64,000 bases of DNA from Leifsonia sp. fls2-241-R2A-40a (GCF_030209575.1 NZ_JARVRS010000001.1:2232001-2296000), one strand, 5' to 3'; counted from the first letter of the stretch, positions 38,601 through 49,381 are shown. The notes: generated by a model not told the origin, from the sequence alone. Made by a program: numbers and translations.

Positions 38601-40154
38601 TTCCAGTGCTGCGTCCCGCTCCTCCTTCGTGCCGCGGCGCCGCGGCCCGTCCCTCGTTGCGGCGATGCGCGCCTCCACCAGACTCTCGAGTGCGCTCAGC
38701 ACGGCCTCAGCGCTGGAGGCGCTGTCCGCGAGGTGGCCGCCGTCGAGCGGACTGTGCGGGGAGGAGGTGTGCGGCATCCACTTGAGCCAGTCGAGTTCCC
38801 GTGACCAGCGGGGCGACACCAGGGCCGCCACCGCGAGTTCGGCGGGGGAGTGCAGCGCCGTGAGCTGGACGAGTATCGAGTTGACGGAATCCGCGATGCG
38901 GTCGGCAGCACCGGCGATCCCGAGCGCGCCGGATTCGTAGAGGTCGGCGAGGACGGGAACGTCGTCCACCCGCGCGTTCGCGGCGATGACCGCATCCAAG
39001 CGCTCCTGGAACTGCGCGATCAGTCCGCCGCGGTCGACGACCGCGACGCTGTTGCGCGACGGCATCCTGCCGCGCCCGAGCTGAAGAGTGAGGAACGAGC
39101 GGTGCTCCGGCCGCCGGGTCCAGAGCAATGGGCCGCGGCGCACCGCCGCGGCCAGCGCATCCGTCGTCGTGGGCGTCTCCGCCTGGCGCAACTGCGCCTC
39201 CGCCCGGCGCTCCTGTTCCAACTGGGCGGAGAGAGCCGCGAGCCGCTCCTCGAAGATCGCGGTCTGCTTCTTCAGCTTGCGCTTCCCCCGAGTGCGTCCA
39301 CTCAGGTAGGTCCCGATGAGCATGACGGGGGACAGCAGGATGAAGAGGAGCGTCGACGGCTGCCGGGTGAGTGCGAACATCGCCCCGCCGAGGAGCAGCG
39401 GGGTGATCATGGCGATGAGCGGGAACGGCGGGTCGTCCGGTTCTGCAGGGACCTCGGGCGCCCGGAAGACCTGACCGGGATACCTCCGCTCGACGCGGGG
39501 CGAACGGTTGAACAGCACGGGACCGGCTGTCGCAGTCGCCCTGAGCCCGGATGCGGTGTGGACCTCCATGGAGACCTCCGTGTCGCCCAGCAGCAGCGTC
39601 TCCGAGTGGCGCACGGTGAATCGGCTGACGAGACCGCCGTCCACCACAACGCCGTTCGCCGACCCGAGGTCGACGACCTCGACGCCGTCGCCCGCCCGGA
39701 AGCGGACATGGCGCTTGGACACCAGGGGATCCCGCAGGACGATGTCGCAGGAGTCCTCGCGGCCCAGCAGCGTCGTTCCCGCACGCAGGGCGTATTCGCT
39801 CCCGGCCTGCGGGCCGCTCAGCACGCGCAGGGTCGCCACCACCGGCAGACCGTGGCGATAGGCAGGCCAGCGCTCGCGGAGAGCGTCGGTCAGCGCGACC
39901 GTGGCGCCGTCGCCGATCCATGCCTCGCCCACGGGCGCATCCGGCGGTAGGACCACCGCGCGCGCCTGGCCGGGGAGGAGCGCACGCACGGTCAGCGAAT
40001 CGGGCGACGCGACGGGGCCGGCAGGGCGAGGATCGACCCGGGCGAGCGTCTCCGCGACCTCGGAGATCGCTGTGGAGGCGTCGGCGGTGACCACGATGTC
40101 GTCGCTGCTCCCAGAGCTGCGGACCAGGGTCAGTTTGAGGCGCACGGTCAGCAC
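35628..40154 (-). CDS. FHA domain FtsK/SpoIIIE ATPase (EssC/EccC-like)
   Basis: 1508 residues from a GTG at 40152-40154; an in-frame GTG at 40143-40145 is another choice. Order: a ubiquitin-like/beta lead (1-105), an FHA domain (about 108-195, LLGREDSCDIVLRDPLVSKR), two membrane helices (about 245-295), a linker with coiled coil, then three FtsK/SpoIIIE ATPase domains. Walker A motifs are GGTTGAGKSE near 712, GTGGSGKST near 1039 and a degenerate GPPASGRTT near 1318, where Lys is Arg. Walker B LVLVIDEFAAL follows the first. This is the layout of type VII secretion motors, but no WXG100, EccB, EccD or mycosin gene is near. Confidence 0.88.
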   Translation of the reverse strand: MLTVRLKLTLVRSSGSSDDIVVTADASTAISEVAETLARVDPRPAGPVASPDSLTVRALLPGQARAVVLPPDAPVGEAWIGDGATVALTDALRERWPAYRHGLPVVATLRVLSGPQAGSEYALRAGTTLLGREDSCDIVLRDPLVSKRHVRFRAGDGVEVVDLGSANGVVVDGGLVSRFTVRHSETLLLGDTEVSMEVHTASGLRATATAGPVLFNRSPRVERRYPGQVFRAPEVPAEPDDPPFPLIAMITPLLLGGAMFALTRQPSTLLFILLSPVMLIGTYLSGRTRGKRKLKKQTAIFEERLAALSAQLEQERRAEAQLRQAETPTTTDALAAAVRRGPLLWTRRPEHRSFLTLQLGRGRMPSRNSVAVVDRGGLIAQFQERLDAVIAANARVDDVPVLADLYESGALGIAGAADRIADSVNSILVQLTALHSPAELAVAALVSPRWSRELDWLKWMPHTSSPHSPLDGGHLADSASSAEAVLSALESLVEARIAATRDGPRRRGTKEERDAALERGAEVGRSQNTDGTLSPVPAAVVVISDDVAVDRARLVQFAEAAADAGVFPVWLSDDVGRLPAVCRTFLQHTDEPNRARAGFVRSGETVDEVVTEAVSAATALDYAKRMSPVIDAGAPVADASDLPRATSLVTLLGHEIAASSAAVVDRWRQNASIHDRTVGAAPGRRRPGTLRATIGSAGVDTMHLDLRTQGPHALVGGTTGAGKSEFLQSWVLAMAAEYSPDRVTFLFVDYKGGSAFADCVSLPHCVGLVTDLSPHLVRRALTSLRAELRHREHLLNRKKAKDLIELEKRGDPDSPPALVLVIDEFAALVNEVPEFVDGVVDIAQRGRSLGIHLIMATQRPAGVITDNLRANTNLRIALRMADESDSQDVVGVADAAHIDPGIPGRGLARTGPGRLVRFQSAYAGGWTPREQEPEAATVDVAELRFGGEARWEEERPVEEPERDLGPTDQQRMIASIVRARAEAQLPPPRRPWLDELAAAYDLRLLRQRTDAELLLGIADIPDRQEQRPVSFQPDVDGNIVVYGTGGSGKSTVLRTLASAAGISRRGGPVHVYGLDFGAGSLLMLEKLPHVGSVIGGDDPERIIRLFRALKQTLDDRGPRFAAANASNITEYRARTGQQDEPRILLLVDGFARFREDFEITAGRSEWYDVFRNLLADGRRLGMHVALTGDRPGAVPTAITSLVQRRVVLRLADDGYGLLDVPGDILSPASPPGRAIVDGHETQIAVLGGSAAAADESEAVRRLAEAMERAGVRSAPVVGSLPKKLMPTSLPDEIGGLPVLGIGDLDLGPLGFEPSGTLLVAGPPASGRTTALAALANAVARSDADTRLYYVGNARSALAASSVWTDRALTAAEAADLAKELAVALADPDTAGRVAVFVESIADFLQTSAESPLVELVRAARRSEHLLVAEAETSAWGSSWPLLGEVKNGRRGLLLQPDWIEGDVLLKTPLPRSNRSEFPPGRGVFIQKGGFARVQLPLVDAPLPARVRV

Positions 40155-40319
40155 GATAGCCAGTCCCCCGACGCCGAAATGACGACTGACGCGGCCCACC
40201 GGGGCCCCGTCAGGCCGCTACGGCGTTACGGAATCGCAAAGTGGCCGCATCCCCGGCCGGATTCGCCGGAGGGGCCGTTTCGCCGTGCGCGGACAAGGCC
40301 CCTGCGGCCCTCACCTCAT

Positions 40320-40348
40320 TTGACCGGGGGGTGGCCGGCGGATAGTAT
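40320..40348 (+). promoter_or_regulatory. rpsL operon promoter
   Basis: TTGACC (40320-40325) and TAGTAT (40343-40348) are 17 bp apart, the best sigma-70-type promoter in the window. The start would be near 40355, giving a leader of about 240 bases. The whole gap 40155-40596 has no gene. Confidence 0.8.
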
Positions 40349-40372
40349 TTATCGGGTGTGCGCTCTGTCGCG

Positions 40373-40538
40373 CGCCTGCTTCGTGCCCGCATTTCGGGCC
40401 AGAGGCAGGCGGGTAGGCACGTACTCATCCGATGGGCAGGGAGACCGCACGGGATCCCCGCCCCCACGGCATATCGGCTGGCGGACAACGCCTGTCGGCC
40501 GATCCCCCAGGAACGAGAAGCCCGCGAAGCGGGTTGGT
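40373..40538 (+). promoter_or_regulatory. Structured leader of the rpsL operon
   Basis: The leader can fold into a nested hairpin at 40373-40411 (outer CGCCTGC/GCAGGCG, inner GCCCG/CGGGC), a second at 40480-40500 (GGCGGACA/TGTCGGCC with one mismatch) and a short AGCCCGC-gaa-GCGGGTT near 40522-40538. No T run follows, so they look like mRNA structure rather than terminators. Function unknown. Confidence 0.4.
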
Positions 40539-40596
40539 CGCTCATGGGGAAAAAGGCAACAACTGTCACCGTGCAGTCCATAAAAGGAGAAGTTCA

Positions 40597-40971
40597 GTGC
40601 CAACCATTCAGCAGTTGGTCCGCAAGGGACGGACGCCGAAGGTCACCAAGACCAAGGCTCCCGCCCTGAAGGCCAACCCCCAGCAGCGCGGCGTGTGCAC
40701 CCGCGTGTACACCACCACCCCCAAGAAGCCGAACTCGGCGCTCCGCAAGGTCGCCCGCGTGAAGCTGTCGAACGGGACCGAGGTCACCGCTTACATCCCC
40801 GGTGAGGGCCACAACCTGCAGGAGCACTCGATGGTGCTCGTCCGCGGCGGTCGTGTGAAGGACCTCCCGGGTGTCCGCTACAAGATCGTTCGCGGCGCCC
40901 TGGACACCCAGGCCGTCAAGAACCGCAAGCAGGCTCGCAGCCGTTACGGCGCGAAGATGGAGAAGAAGTAA
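40597..40971 (+). CDS. rpsL: 30S ribosomal protein S12
   Basis: 124 residues, the family's usual length. GTG at 40597 is the start, with AAAAGGAGAAG upstream, giving [10 protein letters not shown]. The decoding-site segments [10 protein letters not shown] and GRVKDLPGV keep Lys43 and Lys88, the residues altered in streptomycin resistance, so this allele is the sensitive form. S12 sits at the decoding centre of the 30S subunit. First gene of rpsL-rpsG-fusA-tuf, overlapping rpsG by one base. Confidence 0.99.
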   Translation: MPTIQQLVRKGRTPKVTKTKAPALKANPQQRGVCTRVYTTTPKKPNSALRKVARVKLSNGTEVTAYIPGEGHNLQEHSMVLVRGGRVKDLPGVRYKIVRGALDTQAVKNRKQARSRYGAKMEKK

Positions 40972-41441
40972 TGCCTCGCAAGGGTCCCGCTCCGAAGCGC
41001 CCCGTCGTCGCCGACCCGGTCTACGGATCGCCGGTCGTCAGCCAGCTCGTCAACAAGATCCTCCTCGACGGCAAGAAGGGCCTCGCCGAGCGCATCGTCT
41101 ATGACGCGCTCGAGGGCGTCGGCACCAAGTCCGGTCAGGACGCGGTCACCACGCTGAAGAAGGCTCTCGACAACATCCGCCCGACCCTCGAGGTCCGCTC
41201 CCGCCGTGTCGGTGGGTCGACCTACCAGGTGCCGGTCGAGGTCAAGCCGCACCGCGCGAACACCCTCGCGCTCCGCTGGCTGACCAGCTACGCCAAGGGT
41301 CGTCGTGAGAAGACGATGACCGAGCGTCTCACCAACGAGATCCTCGACGCCTCCAACGGCCTCGGCGCCGCTGTCAAGCGCCGCGAGGACACGCACAAGA
41401 TGGCCGAGTCGAACAAGGCCTTCGCGCACTACCGCTGGTAA
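40971..41441 (+). CDS. rpsG: 30S ribosomal protein S7
   Basis: 156 residues. It opens [13 protein letters not shown] and holds the S7 segments [27 protein letters not shown] and a late [16 protein letters not shown]7 binds the 3' domain of 16S rRNA near the E site, and in many bacteria also its own mRNA as repressor of this operon. ATG overlaps the rpsL stop by one base. The 103-base gap to fusA holds a GC inverted repeat (CCGGGCG at 41471-41477, CGCCCGG at 41499-41505). Confidence 0.99.
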   Translation: MPRKGPAPKRPVVADPVYGSPVVSQLVNKILLDGKKGLAERIVYDALEGVGTKSGQDAVTTLKKALDNIRPTLEVRSRRVGGSTYQVPVEVKPHRANTLALRWLTSYAKGRREKTMTERLTNEILDASNGLGAAVKRREDTHKMAESNKAFAHYRW

Positions 41442-41544
41442 ACCGCGTTTACCGGAACATGGCTGGCCGTCCGGGCGTTGCATCTCTCAGAGGTGCCGCG
41501 CCCGGGCGGCACACCTTCCACTTTCTACTTTTCGGAGGAACCCT

Positions 41545-43659
41545 GTGGCACAGGACGTGCTCACTGACCTGAACAAGGTCCGCAACATCGGCATCATGGC
41601 CCACATCGATGCCGGCAAGACCACCACGACCGAGCGCATCCTGTTCTACACGGGCGTCAACCACAAGATCGGCGAGACGCACGACGGCGCCTCGACCACC
41701 GACTGGATGGAGCAGGAGAAGGAGCGCGGCATCACCATCACGTCCGCGGCCGTCACCTGTTTCTGGAACAAGAACCAGATCAACATCATCGACACCCCGG
41801 GTCACGTGGACTTCACCGTCGAGGTGGAGCGCTCGCTCCGTGTGCTCGATGGCGCGGTCGCCGTCTTCGACGCGAAGGAGGGCGTGGAGCCCCAGTCGGA
41901 GACCGTGTGGCGCCAGGCCGACAAGTACAACGTTCCGCGCATCTGCTTCGTCAACAAGATGGACAAGCTGGGCGCCGACTTCTACTTCACGGTCGACACC
42001 ATCATTTCCCGCCTCGGCGCCAAGCCGCTGGTGATGCAGCTCCCGATCGGTTCCGAGTCCGACTTCATCGGCGTCGTCGACCTGATCGAGATGCGCGCGC
42101 TGGTCTGGCCGGGCGACGCCAAGGGTGATGTCACCATGGGCGCCAAGTACGAGGTCCAGGAGATCCCCGCCGACCTGCAGGCCAAGGCCGAGGAGTACCG
42201 CGCGAAGCTGATCGAGACCGTCGCCGAGACCGACGACGTGCTGCTCGAGAAGTTCTTCGGCGGCGAGGAGATCACCGTTCCGGAGATCAAGGCGGCCATC
42301 CGCAAGCTCACCGTGAACAACGAGATCTACCCCGTTCTCTGTGGTTCCGCGTTCAAGAACCGCGGCGTGCAGCCGATGCTCGACGCCGTGATCGACTACC
42401 TTCCGTCGCCGCTCGACGTGCCCGCCATCGAGGCGCACAACCCGCGCGACGAGGAGCAGGTCATCATGCGTCACGCGGACGCCACCGAGCCGTTCTCGGC
42501 TCTGGCGTTTAAGGTCGCCGTGCACCCGTTCTTCGGTCGTCTCACCTACGTGCGCGTCTACTCGGGTCGCATCGACTCCGGTGCCCAGGTCGTCAACTCG
42601 ACCAAGGGCAAGAAGGAGCGCATCGGCAAGATCTTCCAGATGCACGCCAACAAGGAGAACCCGGTCGACTACGTCACCGCCGGAAACATCTACGCGGTGA
42701 TCGGCCTCAAGGACACCACCACCGGTGACACCCTGAGCGACCCGGACAACCAGGTCGTGCTCGAGTCGATGACCTTCCCGGAGCCGGTGATCGAGGTCGC
42801 CATCGAGCCGAAGACCAAGGCCGACCAGGAGAAGCTGGGCACCGCGATCCAGAAGCTGGCCGAAGAGGACCCGACGTTCCGCACCGAGCAGAACCAGGAG
42901 ACCGGCCAGACCGTCATCAAGGGCATGGGCGAGCTCCACCTCGACATCCTCGTCGACCGCATGAAGCGCGAGTTCAACGTCGAGGCGAACGTCGGCAAGC
43001 CCCAGGTGGCCTACCGCGAGACCCTCCGCCGCCCGGTGGAGAAGTACGACTACACCCACAAGAAGCAGACCGGTGGTTCTGGTCAGTTCGCAAAGGTGCA
43101 GATCAGCCTGGAGCCCATGGAGGTCACCCCGGAGACCTCGTACGAGTTCGTGAACGCCGTCACCGGTGGTCGCGTCCCGCGCGAGTACATCCCCTCGGTG
43201 GACGCCGGAATCCAGGACGCGATGCAGGTCGGCGTGCTCGCCGGCTTCCCGACGGTGGGCGTCAAGGCGACGCTCGTCGACGGTGCAGCGCACGACGTCG
43301 ACTCCTCGGAGATGGCGTTCAAGATCGCCGGCTCGATGGCCTACAAGGAGGCTGCTCGTAAGGCGAACCCGGTGCTCCTCGAGCCGCTCATGGCGGTCGA
43401 GGTCCGTACGCCGGAGGAGTACATGGGCGACGTCATCGGCGACCTGAACTCCCGTCGCGGGCAGATCCAGTCCATGGAGGACGCCAGCGGTGTCAAGGTG
43501 GTGCGTGCCAACGTCCCGCTGTCGGAGATGTTCGGCTACATCGGAGACCTGCGGTCCAAGACCTCGGGCCGCGCGGTGTACTCGATGCAGTTCGACAGCT
43601 ACGCGGAGGTCCCGAAGGCTGTGGCCGACGAGATCGTCCAGAAGAGCAAGGGCGAGTGA
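41545..43659 (+). CDS. fusA: Elongation factor G
   Basis: 704 residues, GTG start with CGGAGGAAC upstream. GTPase motifs: [13 protein letters not shown] (G1), [10 protein letters not shown] (G2), DTPGHVDF (G3), NKMDKLGAD (G4) and a [10 protein letters not shown] region (G5). The later domains II to V contain the usual FEFVNAV-like [10 protein letters not shown] and the C-terminal [19 protein letters not shown] moves tRNA and mRNA through the ribosome and helps recycle it. It shares the rpsL transcript, and a weak extra promoter may precede tuf. Confidence 0.99.
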   Translation: MAQDVLTDLNKVRNIGIMAHIDAGKTTTTERILFYTGVNHKIGETHDGASTTDWMEQEKERGITITSAAVTCFWNKNQINIIDTPGHVDFTVEVERSLRVLDGAVAVFDAKEGVEPQSETVWRQADKYNVPRICFVNKMDKLGADFYFTVDTIISRLGAKPLVMQLPIGSESDFIGVVDLIEMRALVWPGDAKGDVTMGAKYEVQEIPADLQAKAEEYRAKLIETVAETDDVLLEKFFGGEEITVPEIKAAIRKLTVNNEIYPVLCGSAFKNRGVQPMLDAVIDYLPSPLDVPAIEAHNPRDEEQVIMRHADATEPFSALAFKVAVHPFFGRLTYVRVYSGRIDSGAQVVNSTKGKKERIGKIFQMHANKENPVDYVTAGNIYAVIGLKDTTTGDTLSDPDNQVVLESMTFPEPVIEVAIEPKTKADQEKLGTAIQKLAEEDPTFRTEQNQETGQTVIKGMGELHLDILVDRMKREFNVEANVGKPQVAYRETLRRPVEKYDYTHKKQTGGSGQFAKVQISLEPMEVTPETSYEFVNAVTGGRVPREYIPSVDAGIQDAMQVGVLAGFPTVGVKATLVDGAAHDVDSSEMAFKIAGSMAYKEAARKANPVLLEPLMAVEVRTPEEYMGDVIGDLNSRRGQIQSMEDASGVKVVRANVPLSEMFGYIGDLRSKTSGRAVYSMQFDSYAEVPKAVADEIVQKSKGE

Positions 43660-43718
43660 CCTCGGTCGCTGCTTCCAGGCAACATCCCGTAACATAAGAA
43701 ACCAATCCCGCAGAACCT

Positions 43719-43740
43719 CCGGTCGAAACCCATCGACCGG
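43719..43740 (+). other. Hairpin before tuf
   Basis: CCGGTCG (43719-43725) and CGACCGG (43734-43740) form a 7-bp stem 35 bases before the tuf start. A TAACAT at 43690-43695 upstream could be a -10 of a separate tuf promoter, but no -35 was found. Role unknown. Confidence 0.35.
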
Positions 43741-43774
43741 GGGACCTGCACGAGAGTCCTGAGGAGGACCCACA

Positions 43775-44968
<1,194 letters not shown>

Positions 44969-44990
44969 GTCCTTCGCGACTTCACTCGTG

Positions 44991-45022
44991 AGAGGGTCGG
45001 GCCTATGGCCCGGCCCTCTTTC
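44991..45022 (+). terminator. Rho-independent terminator of rpsL-tuf operon
   Basis: AGAGGGTCGGGCC and GGCCCGGCCCTCT form a 13-bp stem with one G-U pair and a TAT loop, followed by TTTCGCG. It lies 22 bp after the tuf stop. Confidence 0.85.
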
Positions 45023-45049
45023 GCGTTCCTGGCAGTCCCGCGTCAGAGC

Positions 45050-45078
45050 TTTACCTCTCGGCTTCGCGGTCGCACAAT
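45050..45078 (+). promoter_or_regulatory. Candidate promoter of a small gene
   Basis: TTTACC (45050-45055) and CACAAT (45073-45078) are 17 bp apart. A start near 45085 would lead into the short reading frame at 45126 after about 40 bases. The -10 matches 4 of 6 consensus positions. Confidence 0.4.
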
Positions 45079-45125
45079 TGAGGCACCGTTTCAACCGGAC
45101 GGTTCCGTCGATGAGAGGAGCGCCT

Positions 45126-45200
45126 ATGGATTCCCACGGCCTCGCAAACCAGCACACGCCGCTGACAGATTCTCGCAACGGAAGTTCGGGGACCGCCTAG
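45126..45200 (+). CDS. Possible small protein of 24 residues
   Basis: A short frame begins with ATG at 45126 behind an AGGAG (45116-45120) spaced 5 bases, giving MDSHGLANQHTPLTD then SRNGSSGTA. An in-frame ATG at 45111 would add five residues. It is polar, with no membrane helix or signal, and has no recognised family. A candidate promoter lies before it and two hairpins close behind it, so the unit looks like a free-standing small gene between tuf and rpsJ. Without comparison to relatives it stays uncertain; a regulatory RNA is the main alternative. Confidence 0.4.
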   Translation: MDSHGLANQHTPLTDSRNGSSGTA

Positions 45201-45220
45201 CGGTCGTGCAACATTCAGCT

Positions 45221-45273
45221 GAGTGGCGGCGCGAGGCGCCACTCGAGCGGGGTCGGCACAGCCGGCCCCGCTC
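45221..45273. terminator. Two adjacent hairpins, likely two-way terminator
   Basis: GAGTGGCG/CGCCACTC (45221-45244) is followed at once by GAGCGGGGTCGGC/GCCGGCCCCGCTC (45245-45273, one G-U pair, loop ACA) and then CTCTGTCTCC. They lie between the end of the 24-residue frame and the end of the leftward 39-residue frame, so they could stop both. Confidence 0.65.
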
Positions 45274-45297
45274 CTCTGTCTCCGGGCTCCGCGACGG

Positions 45298-45417
45298 TCA
45301 GAGGGTGATGACCCTCCGCGGATCGAGGTCGTACTCGAGCTCGATGCCCGACGTCAGACGCACGATGAGTGTGCACGAATCGATCTGAGGCGAGCCCCCG
45401 TCCTCTTCGTCTCGCAT
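45298..45417 (-). CDS. Possible small protein of 39 residues
   Basis: On the minus strand an ATG at 45415-45417, with GGGGGAGGAG about 8 bases upstream, opens a 40-codon frame: an acidic start MRDEEDGGSPQID, then SCTLIVRLTSGIELEYDL and an end DPRRVITL. The alternation of hydrophobic and polar residues suggests a small beta-sheet fold, and codon third positions are G/C-rich as in real genes here. No family recognised. It faces the other small frame across the paired hairpins. No clear promoter was found upstream. Confidence 0.5.
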   Translation of the reverse strand: MRDEEDGGSPQIDSCTLIVRLTSGIELEYDLDPRRVITL

Positions 45418-45868
45418 CCCCTGCTCCTCCCCCTGGCATGACTGCAGCTGGTGACGAACGTGCAAGCTCATGGTGCCGCACCGACCGGGGTGGTGGCACT
45501 AGCGGATTCCCTGCGCGACACGCCCGGGTTGCAGCATCGCTCCCGATCTGGCAAACTTGTCTAGTTCAACATTTCGGAACGAGTACGCCTACGTGTGCTT
45601 CGACCGGATCACTGCCAGGCAGTGCATAGCCCACCGCACGGGTCCACAGCGAGATCGGCGGGTCGAGGTTAGGCCGCAGGCAGCAGGACACGCTCAATTC
45701 GACCACCTCAGAAGCCAGGGGCTATCCCTGTGCCTCCGGGAGGCCTGGCCGAGAGAGTTGACAGAAGAATAGTGGCGTTCCCCACGCGTACGTCGCACCG
45801 CGTCCAATGCGAAGAACAGCTCGAGAGAGCCGTCTCGTACGACGCCATAACAAGAGAGAGAGTCAGAC
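45418..45868. other. Non-coding stretch before rpsJ
   Basis: No convincing gene is seen here. The stretch is less G/C-rich than its flanks and should hold the S10 operon promoter. A TTGACA stands at 45758-45763, but no -10 lies at the right distance (a TAGTGG follows after only 6 bases), so the promoter could not be fixed. The last 30 bases are purine-rich (CAAGAGAGAGAG) before the rpsJ start. Confidence 0.4.
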
Positions 45869-46177
45869 ATGGCGGGACAGAAGATCCGCATTCGGCTTAA
45901 GTCGTATGACCACGAGGTCATCGACACCTCGGCGCGCAAGATCGTCGACACGGTGACCCGTGCAGGCGCGACCGTCGTCGGCCCGGTGCCGCTTCCCACC
46001 GAGAAGAACGTGGTGGTCGTCATCCGTTCTCCCCACAAGTACAAGGACAGCCGCGAGCACTTCGAGATGCGCACGCACAAGCGGCTGATCGACATCATCG
46101 ACCCGACGCCGAAGGCCGTCGACTCGCTCATGCGTCTCGACCTGCCCGCCGACGTCAACATCGAGATCAAGCTCTAA
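45869..46177 (+). CDS. rpsJ: 30S ribosomal protein S10
   Basis: 102 residues. It opens [19 protein letters not shown] and contains [17 protein letters not shown] and an [18 protein letters not shown] end, all standard S10. S10 binds the head of the 30S subunit and is also NusE in transcription antitermination. First gene of the S10 operon (rpsJ-rplC-rplD-rplW-rplB-rpsS-rplV-rpsC-rplP-rpmC-rpsQ). Ribosome site GAGAGAGAG is upstream. Confidence 0.99.
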   Translation: MAGQKIRIRLKSYDHEVIDTSARKIVDTVTRAGATVVGPVPLPTEKNVVVVIRSPHKYKDSREHFEMRTHKRLIDIIDPTPKAVDSLMRLDLPADVNIEIKL

Positions 46178-46191
46178 GGGGGAGTGCCAGC

Positions 46192-46851
46192 ATGTCCAAC
46201 ATCGAGACCAAGACTTCGCGCGGCCTCCTCGGCAAGAAGCTCGGAATGACCCAGGTCTGGGACGAGAACAACAAGCTCATCCCCGTGACCGTCATCGAGA
46301 TCACGCCGAACGTCGTGACCCAGGTCCGCACCCCCGAAGCCGACGGCTACAACGCCGTCCAGATCGCTTACGGCCAGATCGACCCGCGCAAGGTCAACAA
46401 GCCGTCCGCCGGTCACTTCGACAAGGCGGGCGTGACGCCTCGTCGCCACCTCACCGAGGTCCGCACCGCCGACGCCGGCGAGTACGCGGCCGGCCAGGAA
46501 CTCACCGTCGACGCGACCTTCGAGGCCGGCCAGCTGGTCGACGTCGTGGGCACGTCGAAGGGTAAGGGCTTCGCCGGTGTGATGAAGCGCCACAACTTCC
46601 AGGGCGTCTCCGCTTCGCACGGTGCGCACCGCAACCACCGCAAGCCGGGTTCCATCGGCGCCTCCTCGACCCCGAGCCGTGTCTTCAAGGGCATGCGCAT
46701 GGCCGGTCGCATGGGAGGCGAGCGCGTCACCGTCCTCAACCTCAAGGTTCAGGCCGTCGACGCCGAGAAGGGCCTGCTGCTGGTCAAGGGTGCCGTTCCC
46801 GGTGCTCGTGGCCGCATCGTTTTCGTCCGCAACGCAGTGAAGGGGGCCTGA
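46192..46851 (+). CDS. rplC: 50S ribosomal protein L3
   Basis: 219 residues. It holds [14 protein letters not shown] near the N-terminus and the long loop segment [15 protein letters not shown] with [15 protein letters not shown], which reaches towards the peptidyl transferase centre. L3 nucleates 50S assembly. GGGGGAGTG lies before the ATG, 14 bp after rpsJ. The gene ends 4 bp before rplD. Confidence 0.99.
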   Translation: MSNIETKTSRGLLGKKLGMTQVWDENNKLIPVTVIEITPNVVTQVRTPEADGYNAVQIAYGQIDPRKVNKPSAGHFDKAGVTPRRHLTEVRTADAGEYAAGQELTVDATFEAGQLVDVVGTSKGKGFAGVMKRHNFQGVSASHGAHRNHRKPGSIGASSTPSRVFKGMRMAGRMGGERVTVLNLKVQAVDAEKGLLLVKGAVPGARGRIVFVRNAVKGA

Positions 46852-46855
46852 GTAA

Positions 46856-47506
46856 ATGGCTACCTCGATTGACGTCGTCGACCTCAAGGGCAAGAAGGCC
46901 GGCTCCATCGAGCTTCCCGAGGCCCTGTTCGACGCACAGACCAACATCCCGCTGATCCACCAGGTCGTGACGGCCCAGCTCGCTGCGGCGCGCCAGGGCA
47001 CGCACAAGACCAAGGGTCGTGGCGAGGTCTCCGGCGCCGGCCGCAAGCCGTTCAAGCAGAAGGGAACCGGTCGCGCTCGTCAGGGCTCGATCCGCGCCCC
47101 CCAGATGACCGGTGGTGGCATCGTCCACGGCCCGACGCCGCGCAGCTACGCGCAGCGCACCCCGAAGAAGATGATCGCCGCTGCTCTGCTCGGCGCTCTC
47201 TCGGACCGCGCACGCGGCTCCCGCATCCACGCCGTCCAGGCCTTCACCTCCGGTGACGCGCCCTCGACCAAGGCCGTCGTCGAGCTGCTCAGCGGCATCG
47301 CGACCTCGAAGCACGTCCTCGTCGTGCTCGAGCGCGACGACGAGCTGGCCTTCAAGAGCGTCCGCAACGTACCGACGGTGCACGTGCTCACCCAGGACCA
47401 GCTGAACGCGTACGACGTCCTGGTGAGCGACGACATCGTCTTCTCGCAGGCCGCCCTCGAGGCGTTCATCGCAAGCAAGAGCAACAAGGAAGAGGTGAAC
47501 GCGTAA
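46856..47506 (+). CDS. rplD: 50S ribosomal protein L4
   Basis: 216 residues. The central loop that lines the exit tunnel is visible ([18 protein letters not shown], then [16 protein letters not shown]), followed by [14 protein letters not shown] and a Rossmann-like C-terminal half. In gamma-proteobacteria L4 represses the S10 operon; here that is unproven. ATG at 46856 follows rplC closely and the stop overlaps rplW by one base. Confidence 0.99.
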   Translation: MATSIDVVDLKGKKAGSIELPEALFDAQTNIPLIHQVVTAQLAAARQGTHKTKGRGEVSGAGRKPFKQKGTGRARQGSIRAPQMTGGGIVHGPTPRSYAQRTPKKMIAAALLGALSDRARGSRIHAVQAFTSGDAPSTKAVVELLSGIATSKHVLVVLERDDELAFKSVRNVPTVHVLTQDQLNAYDVLVSDDIVFSQAALEAFIASKSNKEEVNA

Positions 47507-47805
47507 TGGCCGCCGTCAACAAGGACCCGCGCGACATCATCATCGCCCCGGTCGTGTCCGAGAAGAGCTACGGCCTGATCGACGAGGGCAAGTACACCTT
47601 CGTCGTCGACACGCGCTCGAACAAGACCGAGATCAAGCTCGCGATCGAGTCGATCTTCAAGGTCGAGGTCGCGTCGGTGAACACCCTCAACCGTCAGGGC
47701 AAGACCCGCCGCACCCGCTTCGGCACCGGCAAGCGCAAGGACACCAAGCGCGCCATCGTCACGCTGAAGTCCGGTTCCATCGACATCTTCACGGCCGTCG
47801 GCTGA
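47506..47805 (+). CDS. rplW: 50S ribosomal protein L23
   Basis: 99 residues. [21 protein letters not shown], a [18 protein letters not shown] loop and an [14 protein letters not shown] end match L23, which sits at the tunnel exit and docks trigger factor and the signal recognition particle. ATG overlaps the rplD stop by one base; 24 bp separate it from rplB. Confidence 0.99.
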   Translation: MAAVNKDPRDIIIAPVVSEKSYGLIDEGKYTFVVDTRSNKTEIKLAIESIFKVEVASVNTLNRQGKTRRTRFGTGKRKDTKRAIVTLKSGSIDIFTAVG

Positions 47806-47829
47806 GCGAAGGACTAGAGGAAGACAGAC

Positions 47830-48669
<840 letters not shown>

Positions 48670-48681
48670 GAGTTCGAGAAG

Positions 48682-48963
48682 ATGCCACGCAGTCTCAAGA
48701 AGGGCCCCTTCGTCGACGAGCACCTGTTTCGCAAGGTGGTCGCCGCGAACGAGGCCAACAGCAAGAACGTGATCAAGACCTGGTCGCGCCGCTCGATGAT
48801 CGTCCCCGCCATGCTGGGTCACACCATCGCGGTGCACGACGGTCGCAAGCACATCCCGGTGTTCGTCACCGAGACCATGGTCGGTCACAAGCTCGGCGAG
48901 TTCGCGCCGACGCGCACCTTCCGTGGACACGTGAAGGACGACAAGAAGGGTCGCCGCCGCTGA
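48682..48963 (+). CDS. rpsS: 30S ribosomal protein S19
   Basis: 93 residues. [18 protein letters not shown] at the start, then [17 protein letters not shown] and a [13 protein letters not shown] end. S19 binds S13 in the head of the 30S subunit near the A site. It lies 12 bp after rplB with AGGAGTTCGAG upstream. Confidence 0.99.
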   Translation: MPRSLKKGPFVDEHLFRKVVAANEANSKNVIKTWSRRSMIVPAMLGHTIAVHDGRKHIPVFVTETMVGHKLGEFAPTRTFRGHVKDDKKGRRR

Positions 48964-48988
48964 CCGCGGTGGCGTAAGGAGGAGAAAA

Positions 48989-49381
48989 ATGGTGGAGTCG
49001 ATCGCCCGAGTGCGACACATCCGCGTTACCCCCATGAAGGCCCGCCGCGTCGTCAACCTGATCCGCGGCAAGCAGGCTCAGGAGGCCCTGGCCATCCTGA
49101 AGTTCGCCCCCCAGAGCGCGAGCGAGCCGGTTTACAAGCTCGTCGCCTCGGCCATCGCCAACGCGCGGGTCAAGGCCGACCAGAGCAACACCTACCTGGA
49201 CGAGCAGGACCTGTACGTGAGCCGCGCCTTCGTGGACGAGGGGACCACCCTCAAGCGGTTCCAGCCGCGTGCACAGGGCCGGGCCTTCCGCATCAACAAG
49301 CGCACCAGCCACATCACGATCGTCCTCGCGACGCCGGATGAGGCAGAGGCCGCCCCCGTCAGCAAGAAGGCGAGCAAGTAA
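48989..49381 (+). CDS. rplV: 50S ribosomal protein L22
   Basis: 130 residues. [20 protein letters not shown] at the N-terminus and the tunnel-lining hairpin [19 protein letters not shown] at the C-terminal part are intact, with the usual macrolide-contact region unaltered. A short Ala/Lys tail ends it. ATG has TAAGGAGGAG upstream; the stop overlaps rpsC by one base. Confidence 0.99.
   Translation: MVESIARVRHIRVTPMKARRVVNLIRGKQAQEALAILKFAPQSASEPVYKLVASAIANARVKADQSNTYLDEQDLYVSRAFVDEGTTLKRFQPRAQGRAFRINKRTSHITIVLATPDEAEAAPVSKKASK

Noticed and set aside
35628-40154. Calling this region a type VII secretion locus
   Set aside because: Only the motor-like protein is present; neighbours are unrelated membrane proteins and no WXG100, EccB, EccD or mycosin gene is seen.
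45758-45763. TTGACA as the rpsJ promoter
   Set aside because: No -10 lies 16-19 bases downstream; the nearest TAGTGG is 6 bases away, so no promoter was called.
45557-45772. A 71-codon plus-strand frame starting with TTG before rpsJ
   Set aside because: No ribosome site, unlike codon use and no protein-like pattern; probably chance.
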